From Rhodospirillaceae bacterium (GTDB lineage: Bacteria; Pseudomonadota; Alphaproteobacteria; GCA-2731375): 16,110 bases of DNA. The position numbers and the translations under genes are program-made. This document shows positions 1-6,900 of the stretch, in pieces. How positions within the stretch are numbered: the stretch's first letter is position 1; every line of letters begins with the position of its first letter. The stretch covers positions 1 to 16,110 of the forward strand of contig JABIWH010000062.1 of the NCBI GenBank assembly GCA_018701215.1, in the 5' to 3' direction. A model generated the notes under the pieces. The model was not told the origin of the DNA and searched no databases. It saw only the letters and a list, made by a program, of their open reading frames with translations.

Positions 1-145
1 CACGGAGATGGTGATGCCTGGCGACAATATCGAGATGTCGGTTGAGTTGATCGCGCCGATCGCCATGGACGAGGGTCTGCGTTTCGCGATCCGCGAAGGC
101 GGCCGCACGGTTGGTGCCGGCGTCGTCGCATCGATCGACGAGTAA
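1..145 (+). CDS. tuf: Elongation factor Tu, C-terminal end (partial)
   Basis: This is the last 47 codons and stop of an EF-Tu gene whose start lies left of the window. EF-Tu is the GTPase that brings aminoacyl-tRNA to the ribosome. The reading frame starts at base 2 and gives a typical domain III tail: TEMVMPGDNIEMSVELIAP is followed by the near-universal segment FAIREGGRTVGAGVV, ending in ASIDE. A second tuf gene starts at 15901 in the same orientation, so the genome has at least two copies. Both threonines here use ACG, as do all nine in the other fragment. The tRNA-Trp gene follows 46 bases after the stop with no evident promoter between, suggesting co-transcription. The identification is firm; whether this copy is called tufA or tufB cannot be decided. 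Confidence 0.97.
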   Translation, partial: TEMVMPGDNIEMSVELIAPIAMDEGLRFAIREGGRTVGAGVVASIDE

Positions 146-161
146 TTTAGTTTCCGGCTTT

Positions 162-180
162 GCCAGGCGGTTGCCTTGGC
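162..180 (+). other. Small hairpin between tuf and tRNA-Trp
   Basis: GCCAGGC (162-168) pairs with GCCTTGGC (173-180) with one bulged T and a GGTT loop. It has no T-run behind it, so it is unlikely to terminate transcription. It could be a processing or stability element between the tuf mRNA and the tRNA 5' end at 192. This is inferred from pairing only. Confidence 0.3.
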
Positions 181-191
181 TAGGTTGGTAA

Positions 192-267
192 AGGAGTGTA
201 GCTCAATTGGCAGAGCACCGGTCTCCAAAACCGGGGGTTGTGGGTTCGAGTCCCTCCACTCCTGCCA
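192..267 (+). tRNA. trpT: tRNA-Trp (anticodon CCA)
   Basis: A full cloverleaf can be drawn. The acceptor stem is AGGAGTG (192-198) with CACTCCT (257-263), all seven pairs intact. The D stem is GCTC/GAGC (201-204 with 213-216). The anticodon stem is CCGGT/ACCGG (218-222 with 230-234) around the loop CTCCAAA, giving anticodon CCA at 225-227, which reads UGG. The T loop is TTCGAGT (245-251), the discriminator is G264, and CCA (265-267) is encoded. The T stem has one T-T mismatch at the position 50/64 pair (241 with 255). A trpT gene between tuf and secE is a known gene order. Confidence 0.97.
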
Positions 268-335
268 TTACAAGAACGAGCGGCCCAGGAAACGGGCAAC
301 TTTGGAATAGACGGTAGTTGAGGCGGACAATAGAG

Positions 336-533
336 ATGGCAAAGGCAAGTCCGGCGGAATTCGTCAGACAGGTGCGGCAGGAAACCAGCAAGGTGACCTG
401 GCCGACACGCAAGGAAACTGGTCTGACCACGGCCATGGTCTTCGTCATGGCTGCCCTGGCGGCGATTTTCTTTCTGTTGGCGGACAAGCTGATCACCTTT
501 GGCGTGGAATTACTTCTCGGCCTGGGAGGCTGA
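336..533 (+). CDS. secE: Preprotein translocase subunit SecE
   Basis: SecE clamps the SecY channel in the inner membrane as part of SecYEG. The protein is 65 residues, the short one-segment form found outside the enterobacteria, which have three segments. An N-terminal amphipathic part carries the family motif EFVRQVRQETSKVTWPTRKE (about residues 8-27), followed by a single hydrophobic helix at about residues 31-60. The frame stays open upstream to a TTG at 318, but the ATG at 336 gives the usual MAK start and a normal length, so I chose it. No strong ribosome binding site stands before it: GAGG at 320-323 is 12 bases away. nusG begins four bases after the stop, and the secE-nusG pairing is very common. 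Confidence 0.95.
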   Translation: MAKASPAEFVRQVRQETSKVTWPTRKETGLTTAMVFVMAALAAIFFLLADKLITFGVELLLGLGG

Positions 534-537
534 ATAG

Positions 538-1068
538 ATGGCGGCGCGTTGGTATATCGTTCATGTCTATTCGGGCTTTGAGGGCAAGGTGGCGACATCC
601 ATCCGCGAACAAGCCGAAGCTAATGGCCTGGACGAGGATATTCTGGAAGTCATGGTGCCGACCGAGGAAGTGGTGCAAATGCGCCGCGGCCAAAAGGTCA
701 ACGCCGAGCGGAAATTTTTTCCGGGCTATGTTTTGGTCAAGATGGACCTCTCGGATGATGCTTATCACCTGATCAAGGATACGGCCAAGGTGACCGGTTT
801 TCTGGGTACGGGGGGCAAGCCCTCGCCGATCTCGGAGGCTGAGGCGCAGCGGGTCATGACCCAGGTCCAGGAAGGTATCGAGCGGCCGAAACCCTCGATC
901 ACGTTCGAGGTGGGCGAGCAGGTTCGGGTCAGCGACGGGCCTTTTGCCTCCTTCAACGGGTTGGTTGAAGAGGTCGACGAGGAACGGGCCCGTCTCAAGG
1001 TCTCGGTCTCTATCTTTGGCCGGGCGACACCGGTTGAATTGGAATATGCTCAGGTCGAAAAGTCCTAA
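538..1068 (+). CDS. nusG: Transcription termination/antitermination factor NusG
   Basis: NusG binds RNA polymerase at the beta' clamp, suppresses pausing, and links polymerase to Rho or to ribosomal S10. At 176 residues it has the usual two-domain length. The N-terminal NGN domain begins WYIVHVYSGFEGKV and contains the signature RKFFPGYVLVKM at about residues 59-70. A linker of about residues 100-120 leads to a C-terminal KOW domain from about residue 125, where VRVSDGPFASFNGLVEEV is typical. The ATG at 538 has GGGAGG (524-529) eight bases upstream, inside the end of secE. rplK follows after 115 bases that hold a likely L1-binding RNA element. Confidence 0.98.
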   Translation: MAARWYIVHVYSGFEGKVATSIREQAEANGLDEDILEVMVPTEEVVQMRRGQKVNAERKFFPGYVLVKMDLSDDAYHLIKDTAKVTGFLGTGGKPSPISEAEAQRVMTQVQEGIERPKPSITFEVGEQVRVSDGPFASFNGLVEEVDEERARLKVSVSIFGRATPVELEYAQVEKS

Positions 1069-1099
1069 ACGGGACCTGAGCGGAATTGAATTTTACGAC

Positions 1100-1130
1100 G
1101 TGTGGGAGGCCCGCCATGGCCGCACCACGC
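1100..1130 (+). promoter_or_regulatory. Candidate ribosomal protein L1 binding site in the rplK-rplA leader
   Basis: GTGTGG (1100-1105) pairs with CCACGC (1125-1130), leaving an asymmetric internal loop with GAG on the 5' side. A short upper stem, GGCC (1108-1111) with GGCC (1118-1121), caps it. The string GTGGGAGGC (1102-1110) also occurs in the 23S rRNA L1-stalk site, where it is likewise closed by a CCAC strand. L1 is known to repress its own L11-L1 mRNA by binding such a mimic. Its place 53 bases before rplK fits that role. The function is inferred from sequence likeness and position. Confidence 0.75.
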
Positions 1131-1183
1131 ACCCTTCGGCGGCGTTATTGACTAGCGTTGCCAGAAAATGAGAAGGACAGACA

Positions 1184-1612
1184 ATGGCAAAGAAGATCAG
1201 CGGTTACATCCGCTTGCAAATCCCGGCTGGACAAGCCAATCCATCGCCGCCCGTGGGCCCCGCGTTGGGTCAGCAGGGTGTCAATATCATGGAATTCTGC
1301 AAGTCCTTTAACGCCGAAACGCAAAATCTTGAGGGCGGCATGCCGATCCCTTGCGTGATCACCGTGTACGGCGACAAAAGCTTCAGTTTCATCACCAAGA
1401 CCCCGCCGGCCAGCTTTTTCATTAAGAAGGCCGCGGGCCTGCCCAAGGCCTCGAGTTTGCCGGGGCGCGAGGTTGCGGGCTCGATCACCATGGCGCAGGT
1501 GCGCGAGATCGCCGAACAGAAAATGGTTGATTTGAATGCCAACGATCTGGACCAGGCCAGCAAGATGATTGCCGGTTCGGCCCGCTCCATGGGCATCGAG
1601 GTAAAGGGATAA
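1184..1612 (+). CDS. rplK: 50S ribosomal protein L11
   Basis: L11 forms the base of the GTPase-associated stalk with 23S helices 43/44, takes part in factor binding and RelA activation, and is the site of thiostrepton action. At 142 residues it matches the family length. The N-terminal domain shows IRLQIPAGQANPSPPVGPAL at about residues 9-28, then GQQGVNIMEFCKSFN. The RNA-binding C-terminal domain starts near residue 72 with TPPASFFIKKAAG and ends MGIEVKG. The ATG at 1184 is preceded by AAGGA (1173-1177) with a six-base gap. rplA starts four bases after the stop. An L1 feedback site lies upstream at 1100-1130. Confidence 0.98.
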   Translation: MAKKISGYIRLQIPAGQANPSPPVGPALGQQGVNIMEFCKSFNAETQNLEGGMPIPCVITVYGDKSFSFITKTPPASFFIKKAAGLPKASSLPGREVAGSITMAQVREIAEQKMVDLNANDLDQASKMIAGSARSMGIEVKG

Positions 1613-1616
1613 TCTG

Positions 1617-2315
1617 ATGGCGAACAAGAACGCAAAACGCACGAAGGATGTCCGGGCCTCTATTGACCGGGATGCGGAGTATGAATTGGGCGCGGCCGTG
1701 AAAATGGTCAAGGACGCCGCCACCGCGAAGTTCGATGAGACCATCGAAATCGCCATGAGCCTGAACGTCGACCCGCGACATGCGGACCAGATGGTGCGCG
1801 GCGTGGTGCAATTGCCCAACGGCACCGGTAAAACGGTCCGTATCGCGGTATTCGCCAAGGATGCCAAGGCGGACGAGGCCCGCGAAGCCGGCGCCGATTT
1901 GGTCGGCGCCGAGGATCTGGCGGAAAAAATCCAAGCCGGCGAGATGGATTTCGACCGTTGTATCGCGACCCCCGACATGATGGCCGTGGTTGGCCGTTTG
2001 GGTAAGGTGCTGGGCCCGCGCGGCCTGATGCCTAATCCGAAACTGGGTACCGTGACCCCGGATGTCGCCGGCGCCATCGCGGCGCAAAAGGGCGGCCAGG
2101 TGGAATTCCGGGTGGAGAAAGCCGGTGTCATCCATGCCGGTGTCGGCAAGGCCAGCTTTGCCGAGGACGCATTGCAGGCCAACGTCTCGGCCTTCGTGAA
2201 TGCGGTGTTGCGGGCCAAGCCAAGCGGCGCCAAGGGCACGTACGTGAAAAAAGTCGCGGTCAGCTCGACCATGGGCCCCGGCGTAAAAATCGACATTGCG
2301 TCGGTGGAGCAGTAA
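1617..2315 (+). CDS. rplA: 50S ribosomal protein L1
   Basis: L1 builds the mobile stalk of the 50S subunit that helps release E-site tRNA, and it commonly represses its own operon. The 232-residue length is standard. The first domain starts after a basic head (NKNAKRTKDV). The second domain carries the diagnostic run GKVLGPRGLMPNPKLGTVTP around residues 129-148. The chain returns to domain I with GAKGTYVKKVAVSSTMGPG near the end. The ATG at 1617 is served by AAGGGA (1604-1609), seven bases away and overlapping the end of rplK, which suggests translational coupling. An 8-bp hairpin begins 15 bases after the stop. Confidence 0.98.
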   Translation: MANKNAKRTKDVRASIDRDAEYELGAAVKMVKDAATAKFDETIEIAMSLNVDPRHADQMVRGVVQLPNGTGKTVRIAVFAKDAKADEAREAGADLVGAEDLAEKIQAGEMDFDRCIATPDMMAVVGRLGKVLGPRGLMPNPKLGTVTPDVAGAIAAQKGGQVEFRVEKAGVIHAGVGKASFAEDALQANVSAFVNAVLRAKPSGAKGTYVKKVAVSSTMGPGVKIDIASVEQ

Positions 2316-2330
2316 GTAATTTAAGAGGTT

Positions 2331-2358
2331 GGCCGCTTGGCAGATTGCTAAAGCGGCC
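2331..2358 (+). other. Perfect hairpin after rplA
   Basis: GGCCGCTT (2331-2338) and AAGCGGCC (2351-2358) are exact inverted repeats around a 12-base loop. No T-run follows, so it is not a standard intrinsic terminator. It may mark an mRNA processing or stability point between the rplKA and rplJL parts. Confidence 0.4.
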
Positions 2359-2398
2359 CAACGCCGGAAAGCAGCGGAGTTTTCAATTCCAATGCTTT

Positions 2399-2505
2399 CC
2401 ACCTGTCCGAGACTGCAGGCGCGGTTTGTCCCCAGACGATTTTTGGGGCGGCCCGTTTAAGGGTCCCAAGCGAAGGGCCACCTGTATAGACGGGGGTAGA
2501 GGCGG
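2399..2505 (+). promoter_or_regulatory. L10-type ribosomal protein leader (rplJ-rplL autoregulation)
   Basis: The rplA-rplJ gap is 365 bases, and this part resembles the L10 leader family. Conserved pieces are CCTGTCCGAGACTGCAGG (2402-2419) and CCTGTATAGACGGG (2481-2494). TGCAGG (2414-2419) pairs with CCTGTA (2481-2486). Next to it GAGAC (2409-2413) faces TAGAC (2487-2491), with GA steps on both strands as in a kink-turn, and CC (2407-2408) pairs with GG (2492-2493). Inside are a CCCCA/TGGGG hairpin (2430-2448) and a GGCCC/GGGCC pairing (2450-2454 with 2475-2479). In known cases the L10-L12 complex binds this site and blocks rplJ translation. The exact borders are approximate. Confidence 0.75.
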
Positions 2506-2510
2506 ATTTT

Positions 2511-2680
2511 ACGGCCATCTTTTCGTGGCGCCGTGAAGCCAAGTTCGAACCCTGGGGCAGGCAAACCGGATCGCAAGGATGTTTCGCCGGTGGTTTTGCC
2601 GATGCTGCATTCAGCGATCTAAACCGCAACCGGTCGTGAACGGATGTTTCCGGGCACGGCCACCGTTAGGGAGCGAAATA
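2511..2680 (+). other. Rest of the rplJ leader: several hairpins, no gene seen
   Basis: Below the L10 element, hairpins can be drawn at 2511-2534 (ACGGC/GCCGT), 2560-2600 (GGCAAACC with GGTTTTGCC, one bulged T), 2601-2619 (GATGCTG-CATT-CAGCGATC with one bulge) and 2641-2652 (CGGA/TCCG). None is followed by a T-run. Open frames here have no recognisable product, and the one that runs into rplJ is only an in-frame extension. No promoter stands out by eye. Confidence 0.4.
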
Positions 2681-3199
2681 GTGGACCGAGCGCAAAAGCG
2701 TGAGGCGGTGGCGGAACTGAATGAGGTGTTTGCGAATGCCTCGTCGGTCGTGGTCACCCACTACAGTGGCTTGAATGTTGCCGAGATCAGTGATCTTCGG
2801 CGGCAGATGCGGGCTGCTGGCGCTAACTTTAAGGTCACCAAAAACCGGCTGACCAAGCTTGCCCTTGATGGAACCCCTTATGCCCCGATCAGTGATCTGT
2901 TCACCGGGCCGACGGCGATCGCCTTTTCGGACGATCCGGTCGCGCCCGCCAAGGTGGCGATCGACTTTGCCAAGGGCAACGACAAGCTCGTCGTTCTTGG
3001 CGGCGCCATGGGCGACAACCAATTGGATGTCGCTGGCGTTAAGGCCTTGGCTGCGTTGCCGTCCCTGGACGCGCTGCGCGGCAAACTGATTGGCGTGTTG
3101 CAAGCCCCCGCAACCAAGCTGGCTGGTGTCGTTCAGGCCCCGGCATCGCAGTTGGCGCGGGTGCTTTCGGCACAGGGTTCCAAAGATGAGGCGGCTTGA
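2681..3199 (+). CDS. rplJ: 50S ribosomal protein L10
   Basis: L10 anchors L7/L12 dimers to the base of the ribosomal stalk, and with L12 it represses its own mRNA. The start is a GTG at 2681: it gives the typical opening (M)DRAQKREAVAELNEVF and 172 residues, and AGGGAG (2668-2673) sits seven bases before it. The same frame is open to an ATG at 2579, but those 34 extra codons look nothing like L10 and cover leader hairpins. The family core includes VVVTHYSGL and the RNA-binding stretch FKVTKNRLTKLAL near residues 50-62. The C-terminal helix that binds L12 dimers includes the APATKLAGVVQAPASQLARVL region. rplL follows 38 bases later. Confidence 0.97.
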   Translation: MDRAQKREAVAELNEVFANASSVVVTHYSGLNVAEISDLRRQMRAAGANFKVTKNRLTKLALDGTPYAPISDLFTGPTAIAFSDDPVAPAKVAIDFAKGNDKLVVLGGAMGDNQLDVAGVKALAALPSLDALRGKLIGVLQAPATKLAGVVQAPASQLARVLSAQGSKDEAA

Positions 3200-3237
3200 G
3201 CTGTCACAATTTAGGTTCGAACTAGGAGCTACGAAAA

Positions 3238-3612
3238 ATGGCTGATTTAGAGAAAATTGCAGAAGACCTGTCCGCGTTGACCGTCATCGAGGCGGCTGAT
3301 CTGGCCAAGTTGTTGGAAGAAAAATGGGGCGTCTCCGCGGCTGCCCCTGTCGCTGCTGCGGCTGCCGCACCGGCTGATGGTGCTGCCGCCGCCGAAGAGA
3401 AGACCGAGTTTGATGTCGTTCTGGCCTCGTTTGGCGAGAAAAAGATCAACGTCATCAAGGAAGTCCGCGCGATCACCGGTCTGGGCCTGAAAGAGGCCAA
3501 GGATCTGGTCGAATCGGCTCCGAAGGAGATCAAGGAAGGCGTCGCGAAAGACGAGGCCGACAAGATCAAGGAACAGCTCGAGGGCGCAGGCGCGACCGTC
3601 GAGATCAAGTAG
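3238..3612 (+). CDS. rplL: 50S ribosomal protein L7/L12
   Basis: L7/L12 is the multicopy acidic stalk protein that recruits EF-G, EF-Tu, IF2 and release factors. At 124 residues it has standard length and three parts: an N-terminal dimerisation and L10-binding domain (about residues 1-35, with VIEAADLAKLLEEKWGV), an alanine-rich flexible hinge (about residues 36-56), and a C-terminal factor-binding domain starting EKTEFDVVL. That domain includes KINVIKEVRAITGLGLKEAK and ends GATVEIK. The ATG at 3238 has AGGAG (3224-3228) nine bases upstream. All four threonines use ACC. A 379-base spacer follows before rpoB. Confidence 0.98.
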   Translation: MADLEKIAEDLSALTVIEAADLAKLLEEKWGVSAAAPVAAAAAAPADGAAAAEEKTEFDVVLASFGEKKINVIKEVRAITGLGLKEAKDLVESAPKEIKEGVAKDEADKIKEQLEGAGATVEIK

Positions 3613-3633
3613 ATACGTTGAGTTCCGGCTGTA

Positions 3634-3660
3634 TGGTGGGGTGGCGCTGCCGCCCCACCA
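3634..3660 (+). terminator. Strong GC-rich hairpin after rplL (attenuator or processing site)
   Basis: TGGTGGGGTGGC (3634-3645) pairs with GCCGCCCCACCA (3649-3660) around a GCT triloop. That is 12 consecutive pairs with one T-G wobble. It starts 21 bases after the rplL stop. No T-run follows directly (the next bases are GCGGCTAGGG), so full intrinsic termination is doubtful. In E. coli the rplL-rpoB spacer has an attenuator and an RNase III cut site, and by analogy this may lower rpoBC output relative to rplJL. Confidence 0.45.
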
Positions 3661-3683
3661 GCGGCTAGGGCCGTTGAATAGTG

Positions 3684-3745
3684 CTGACGTTTGGTTATTT
3701 TGTTTGTTTATATTGACTTACCAGAGAATTACGTTATCAACTCAT
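3684..3745 (+). promoter_or_regulatory. Candidate promoter for rpoB in an AT-rich stretch
   Basis: The rplL-rpoB spacer turns AT-rich here, against GC-rich surroundings. TTGACT (3713-3718, five of six to the -35 consensus) is 16 bases before TATCAA (3735-3740, four of six to the -10). An alternative is CTGACG (3684-3689) with TATATT (3709-3714) at a 19-base gap. Either would give rpoBC a leader of roughly 240-270 bases. Both are by-eye matches only. Confidence 0.35.
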
Positions 3746-3939
3746 TCGTTAGTGTCTATGAAATTTGGAACGGGACTAAAACTGGCGGACCCCCATGGCG
3801 GTTGCGCCCGTTTCCGCGTGGATTTGGCTGCTAGTTCGGCGCCGGTATGTTTGCCGGCGGAGCTGGCGGTCGGGGCCTATCACGTATGATCCCGAAATAG
3901 TCATCGCGCGCCCTTTGGGGCGCGTAATGGGGCAATTAG
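3746..3939 (+). other. Rest of rplL-rpoB spacer, no gene seen
   Basis: No recognisable protein or RNA gene is present. A 7-bp hairpin lies at 3907-3924 (CGCGCCC, loop TTTG, GGGCGCG) without a T-run, and a weaker one (GCCGG with CCGGC) lies near 3840-3860. Open frames through this stretch begin inside the rplL hairpin or run into rpoB out of frame, and look accidental. Confidence 0.4.
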
Positions 3940-3965
3940 TATCCATTGGGTCTTGCCAATGGATA
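3940..3965 (+). promoter_or_regulatory. Perfect 10-bp hairpin in the rpoB leader
   Basis: TATCCATTGG (3940-3949) and CCAATGGATA (3956-3965) are exact inverted repeats around the loop GTCTTG. The hairpin ends 26 bases before the rpoB ATG. The loop bases GTCTT (3950-3954) are complementary to AAGAC (3985-3989), which overlaps the end of the rpoB ribosome binding site, so a loop-to-SD contact is possible. There is no T-run. A role in translation control or RNA processing is inferred. Confidence 0.5.
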
Positions 3966-3991
3966 TCTTGGTCGAAGCATGAGGAAGACGC

Positions 3992-6900
3992 ATGTCACTG
4001 ACATTTACCGGTCGTAAACGCATCCGCAAATCATTTGGACGCATCGCGGAAGTCGCGGCGATGCCCAATCTGATCGAAGTGCAGAAAAGCTCGTACGACA
4101 AATTCCTGCAAGCCGATATTCCGGAAGCCGAAAGAGGCGATAACGGCATGAACGGCGTCTTCCAATCGGTTTTTCCGATCAAGGATTTCGCCGAAACGGC
4201 GGAACTGCATTACGTCAAATTCAATTTGGAAGATCCCAAATATGACGTTGAGGAATGTCAGCAGCGGGGCATGACCTATGCCGCGCCGTTGAAGGTGACC
4301 TTGCGCCTGATCGTCTTTGAAGTGGACGAGGATACCCAGGCCAAATCGGTTCTGGATATTAAGGAGCAGGAAGTCTACATGGGCGACATGCCCTTGATGA
4401 CCAACAACGGCACCTTTGTCGTCAATGGTACCGAGCGGGTGATCGTCAGCCAGATGCACCGCTCGCCCGGCGTCTTCTTTGATCACGACAAGGGCAAAAC
4501 CCATTCGTCCGGCAAATTCCTCTTCGCGGCACGGATTATTCCCTATCGCGGCTCTTGGCTGGATTTTGAATTCGATGCCAAGGATCTTGTCTTTGTCCGC
4601 ATCGATCGCCGCCGCAAACTGCCCGTGACCACGCTGTTGCAGGGTATTGGGTTGAGCGCCGAAGAGATCCTGAGTTATTTCTACCGCACGGTGGATTACA
4701 AATACGACAGCCGGAAAAAGGGCTGGCGTACGGTGTTCGAGCCCGAGCGACTGCGCGGCCTGCGTGCGGTCCGCGACCTGATCAACGCCAAGAATGGCGA
4801 CGTGATCGTCGAGGCCGGGGAAAAGATTACCCCACGCCGCACCCGCAAGCTGATCGAGGATGGCGTCAAGGAGCTGCTGGTCACGGACGAGGATCTGGTA
4901 GGCCGTTACGTGGCCATTGATCTGATCGACGAAAGCACCGGGCTGGTGCTGGCCGAGGCGGGCGAGGAACTGACCGAGGAGTTGGCGGTGTCCTTGCGTG
5001 AAGGCGGTATCAATTTGATCCCGACCCTCGATATCGACCACGTGACCGTGGGCGCATATATCCGCAACACGCTGACCGCGGACAAGAATTCCACGCGGGA
5101 GCAGGCGCTGATCGATATTTACCGGGTCATGCGTCCTGGCGAGCCGCCAACGGTGGAGGCGGCGCAGAACCTGTTCAATTCCATGTTTTTCGATTCCGAA
5201 CGCTATGACCTCTCGTCCGTGGGCCGGGTGAAGCTGAACGCCCGCCTGGGTCTGGATGCGGAAGATACGGTGCGGGTACTGCGCATTGAAGACATCATGG
5301 CCGTGGTTAAGACCCTGGTCGATCTGAAGGACGGCCGCGGCGATATCGATGATATCGATCACCTGGGCAACCGCCGGGTTCGCTCCGTGGGCGAGTTGAT
5401 GGAAAATCAATACCGCATCGGCCTGCTGCGCATGGAGCGGGCGATCCGCGAGCGCATGAGCTCGGTCGAAATCGATAGCGTCATGCCCCACGATCTGATC
5501 AACGCCAAGCCGGCGGCGGCGGCGGTGCGGGAATTCTTTGGTTCCTCCCAGCTTAGCCAGTTCATGGATCAGACCAACCCGCTGTCCGAAATTACCCACA
5601 AGCGGCGCCTCTCGGCGCTTGGCCCGGGCGGACTGACGCGGGAGCGGGCCGGCTTTGAGGTGCGCGACGTGCATCCCACCCATTATGGCCGAATTTGCCC
5701 GATCGAGACGCCTGAAGGTCCGAATATCGGCCTGATCAACTCGCTGGCGACCTACGCCCGCATCAACCGTTACGGCTTCATCGAAACCCCGTACCGGAAA
5801 GTATCCGGTGGCCGAGTCGGCGAAGAGGTGTTGTACCTTTCCGCCATGGAAGAGGGCAAATACACCATTGCCCAGGCCAATGCGGAACTTGATAAGCGCG
5901 GCCGGTTCGTGGCTGATTTGATCTCCTGCCGGGTTGGCGACGACTTCCAGATGACGGCACCGGAAAACATCGAGTATATGGATGTTTCGCCAAAGCAGCT
6001 GGTCTCGGTTGCCGCCGCCTTGATCCCGTTCTTGGAAAACGATGACGCCAACCGGGCCTTGATGGGCTCGAACATGCAACGCCAGGCAGTGCCGTTGTTG
6101 CAGGCCGAGGCACCCTTGGTCGGTACCGGCATGGAAGCGACCGTGGCCCGGGATTCCGGCGTTTCCGCGGTGGCACGGCGCACCGGTATCGTCGATCAGA
6201 TCGATGCCACCCGCATCATCGTGCGCGCCACGGACGAGACCGACCTGTCGGTCAGCGGCGTGGACATTTACAACCTGTTGAAGTTCCAGCGTTCAAACCA
6301 GAACACCTGCATCAACCAGCGTCCGCTGGTGAAGGTGGGCGACGAGGTGACGGCCGGTGATATCATCGCCGATGGCCCCTCGACGGAGTTGGGCGAGCTG
6401 GCTCTGGGCCGCAATGTGCTGGTCGCCTTCATGCCGTGGATGGGTTACAACTTCGAGGATTCCATCCTGATCTCAGAGCGCATCGTCCGTGACGATGTCT
6501 TCACCTCGATCCATATCGAGGAATTCGAGGTCATGGCCCGCGACACCAAGTTGGGGCCGGAGGAAATCACCCGGGATATTCCCAACGTCGGTGAGGAAGC
6601 TCTGCGCAACCTCGATGAGGCGGGTATCGTCTATATCGGGGCGGAGGTGCACCCGGGCGATATTCTCTGCGGTAAGATCACCCCGAAGGGGGAAAGCCCG
6701 ATCACGCCGGAGGAAAAACTGCTGCGCGCGATCTTTGGCGAAAAGGCCTCGGATGTGCGCGATACCTCGTTGAAGCTGCCCCCCGGCGTGGCCGGCACGG
6801 TGGTCGAGGTGCGGGTCTTCTCGCGTCACGGCGTCGATAAGGACGAGCGCGCCCTGGCGATCGAGCGGGACGAGATCGAGCGTCTGGCCAAGGACCGGGA

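Noticed and set aside
2541..2556. T-arm-like string AAGTTCGAACCCTGG suggesting a tRNA remnant
   Set aside because: No acceptor, anticodon or D arm can be built around it on either strand.
2579..2680. N-terminal extension of rplJ from an in-frame ATG
   Set aside because: The extra 34 residues (cysteine- and arginine-rich) are unlike L10, overlap leader hairpins, and the GTG at 2681 has a good ribosome binding site and gives the family length.
3641..3889. 82-codon open frame between rplL and rpoB
   Set aside because: It starts with GTG inside the strong hairpin, lacks a ribosome binding site, and shows no recognisable family.
3979..4017. 12-codon open frame overlapping the rpoB start in another frame
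   Set aside because: Its ATG lies against the SD of rpoB and has no SD of its own; very short frames like this are expected by chance.
5540..5620. Possible rifampicin-resistance substitutions in RpoB
   Set aside because: The main resistance positions (Q523, D526, H536, R539, S541) are wild type; T528 in place of E. coli N518 is more likely lineage variation.
4031..6079. 682-codon open frame on the minus strand opposite rpoB
   Set aside because: It is a mirror of rpoB codon usage: its protein has no recognisable domain and rpoB is certain on the other strand.
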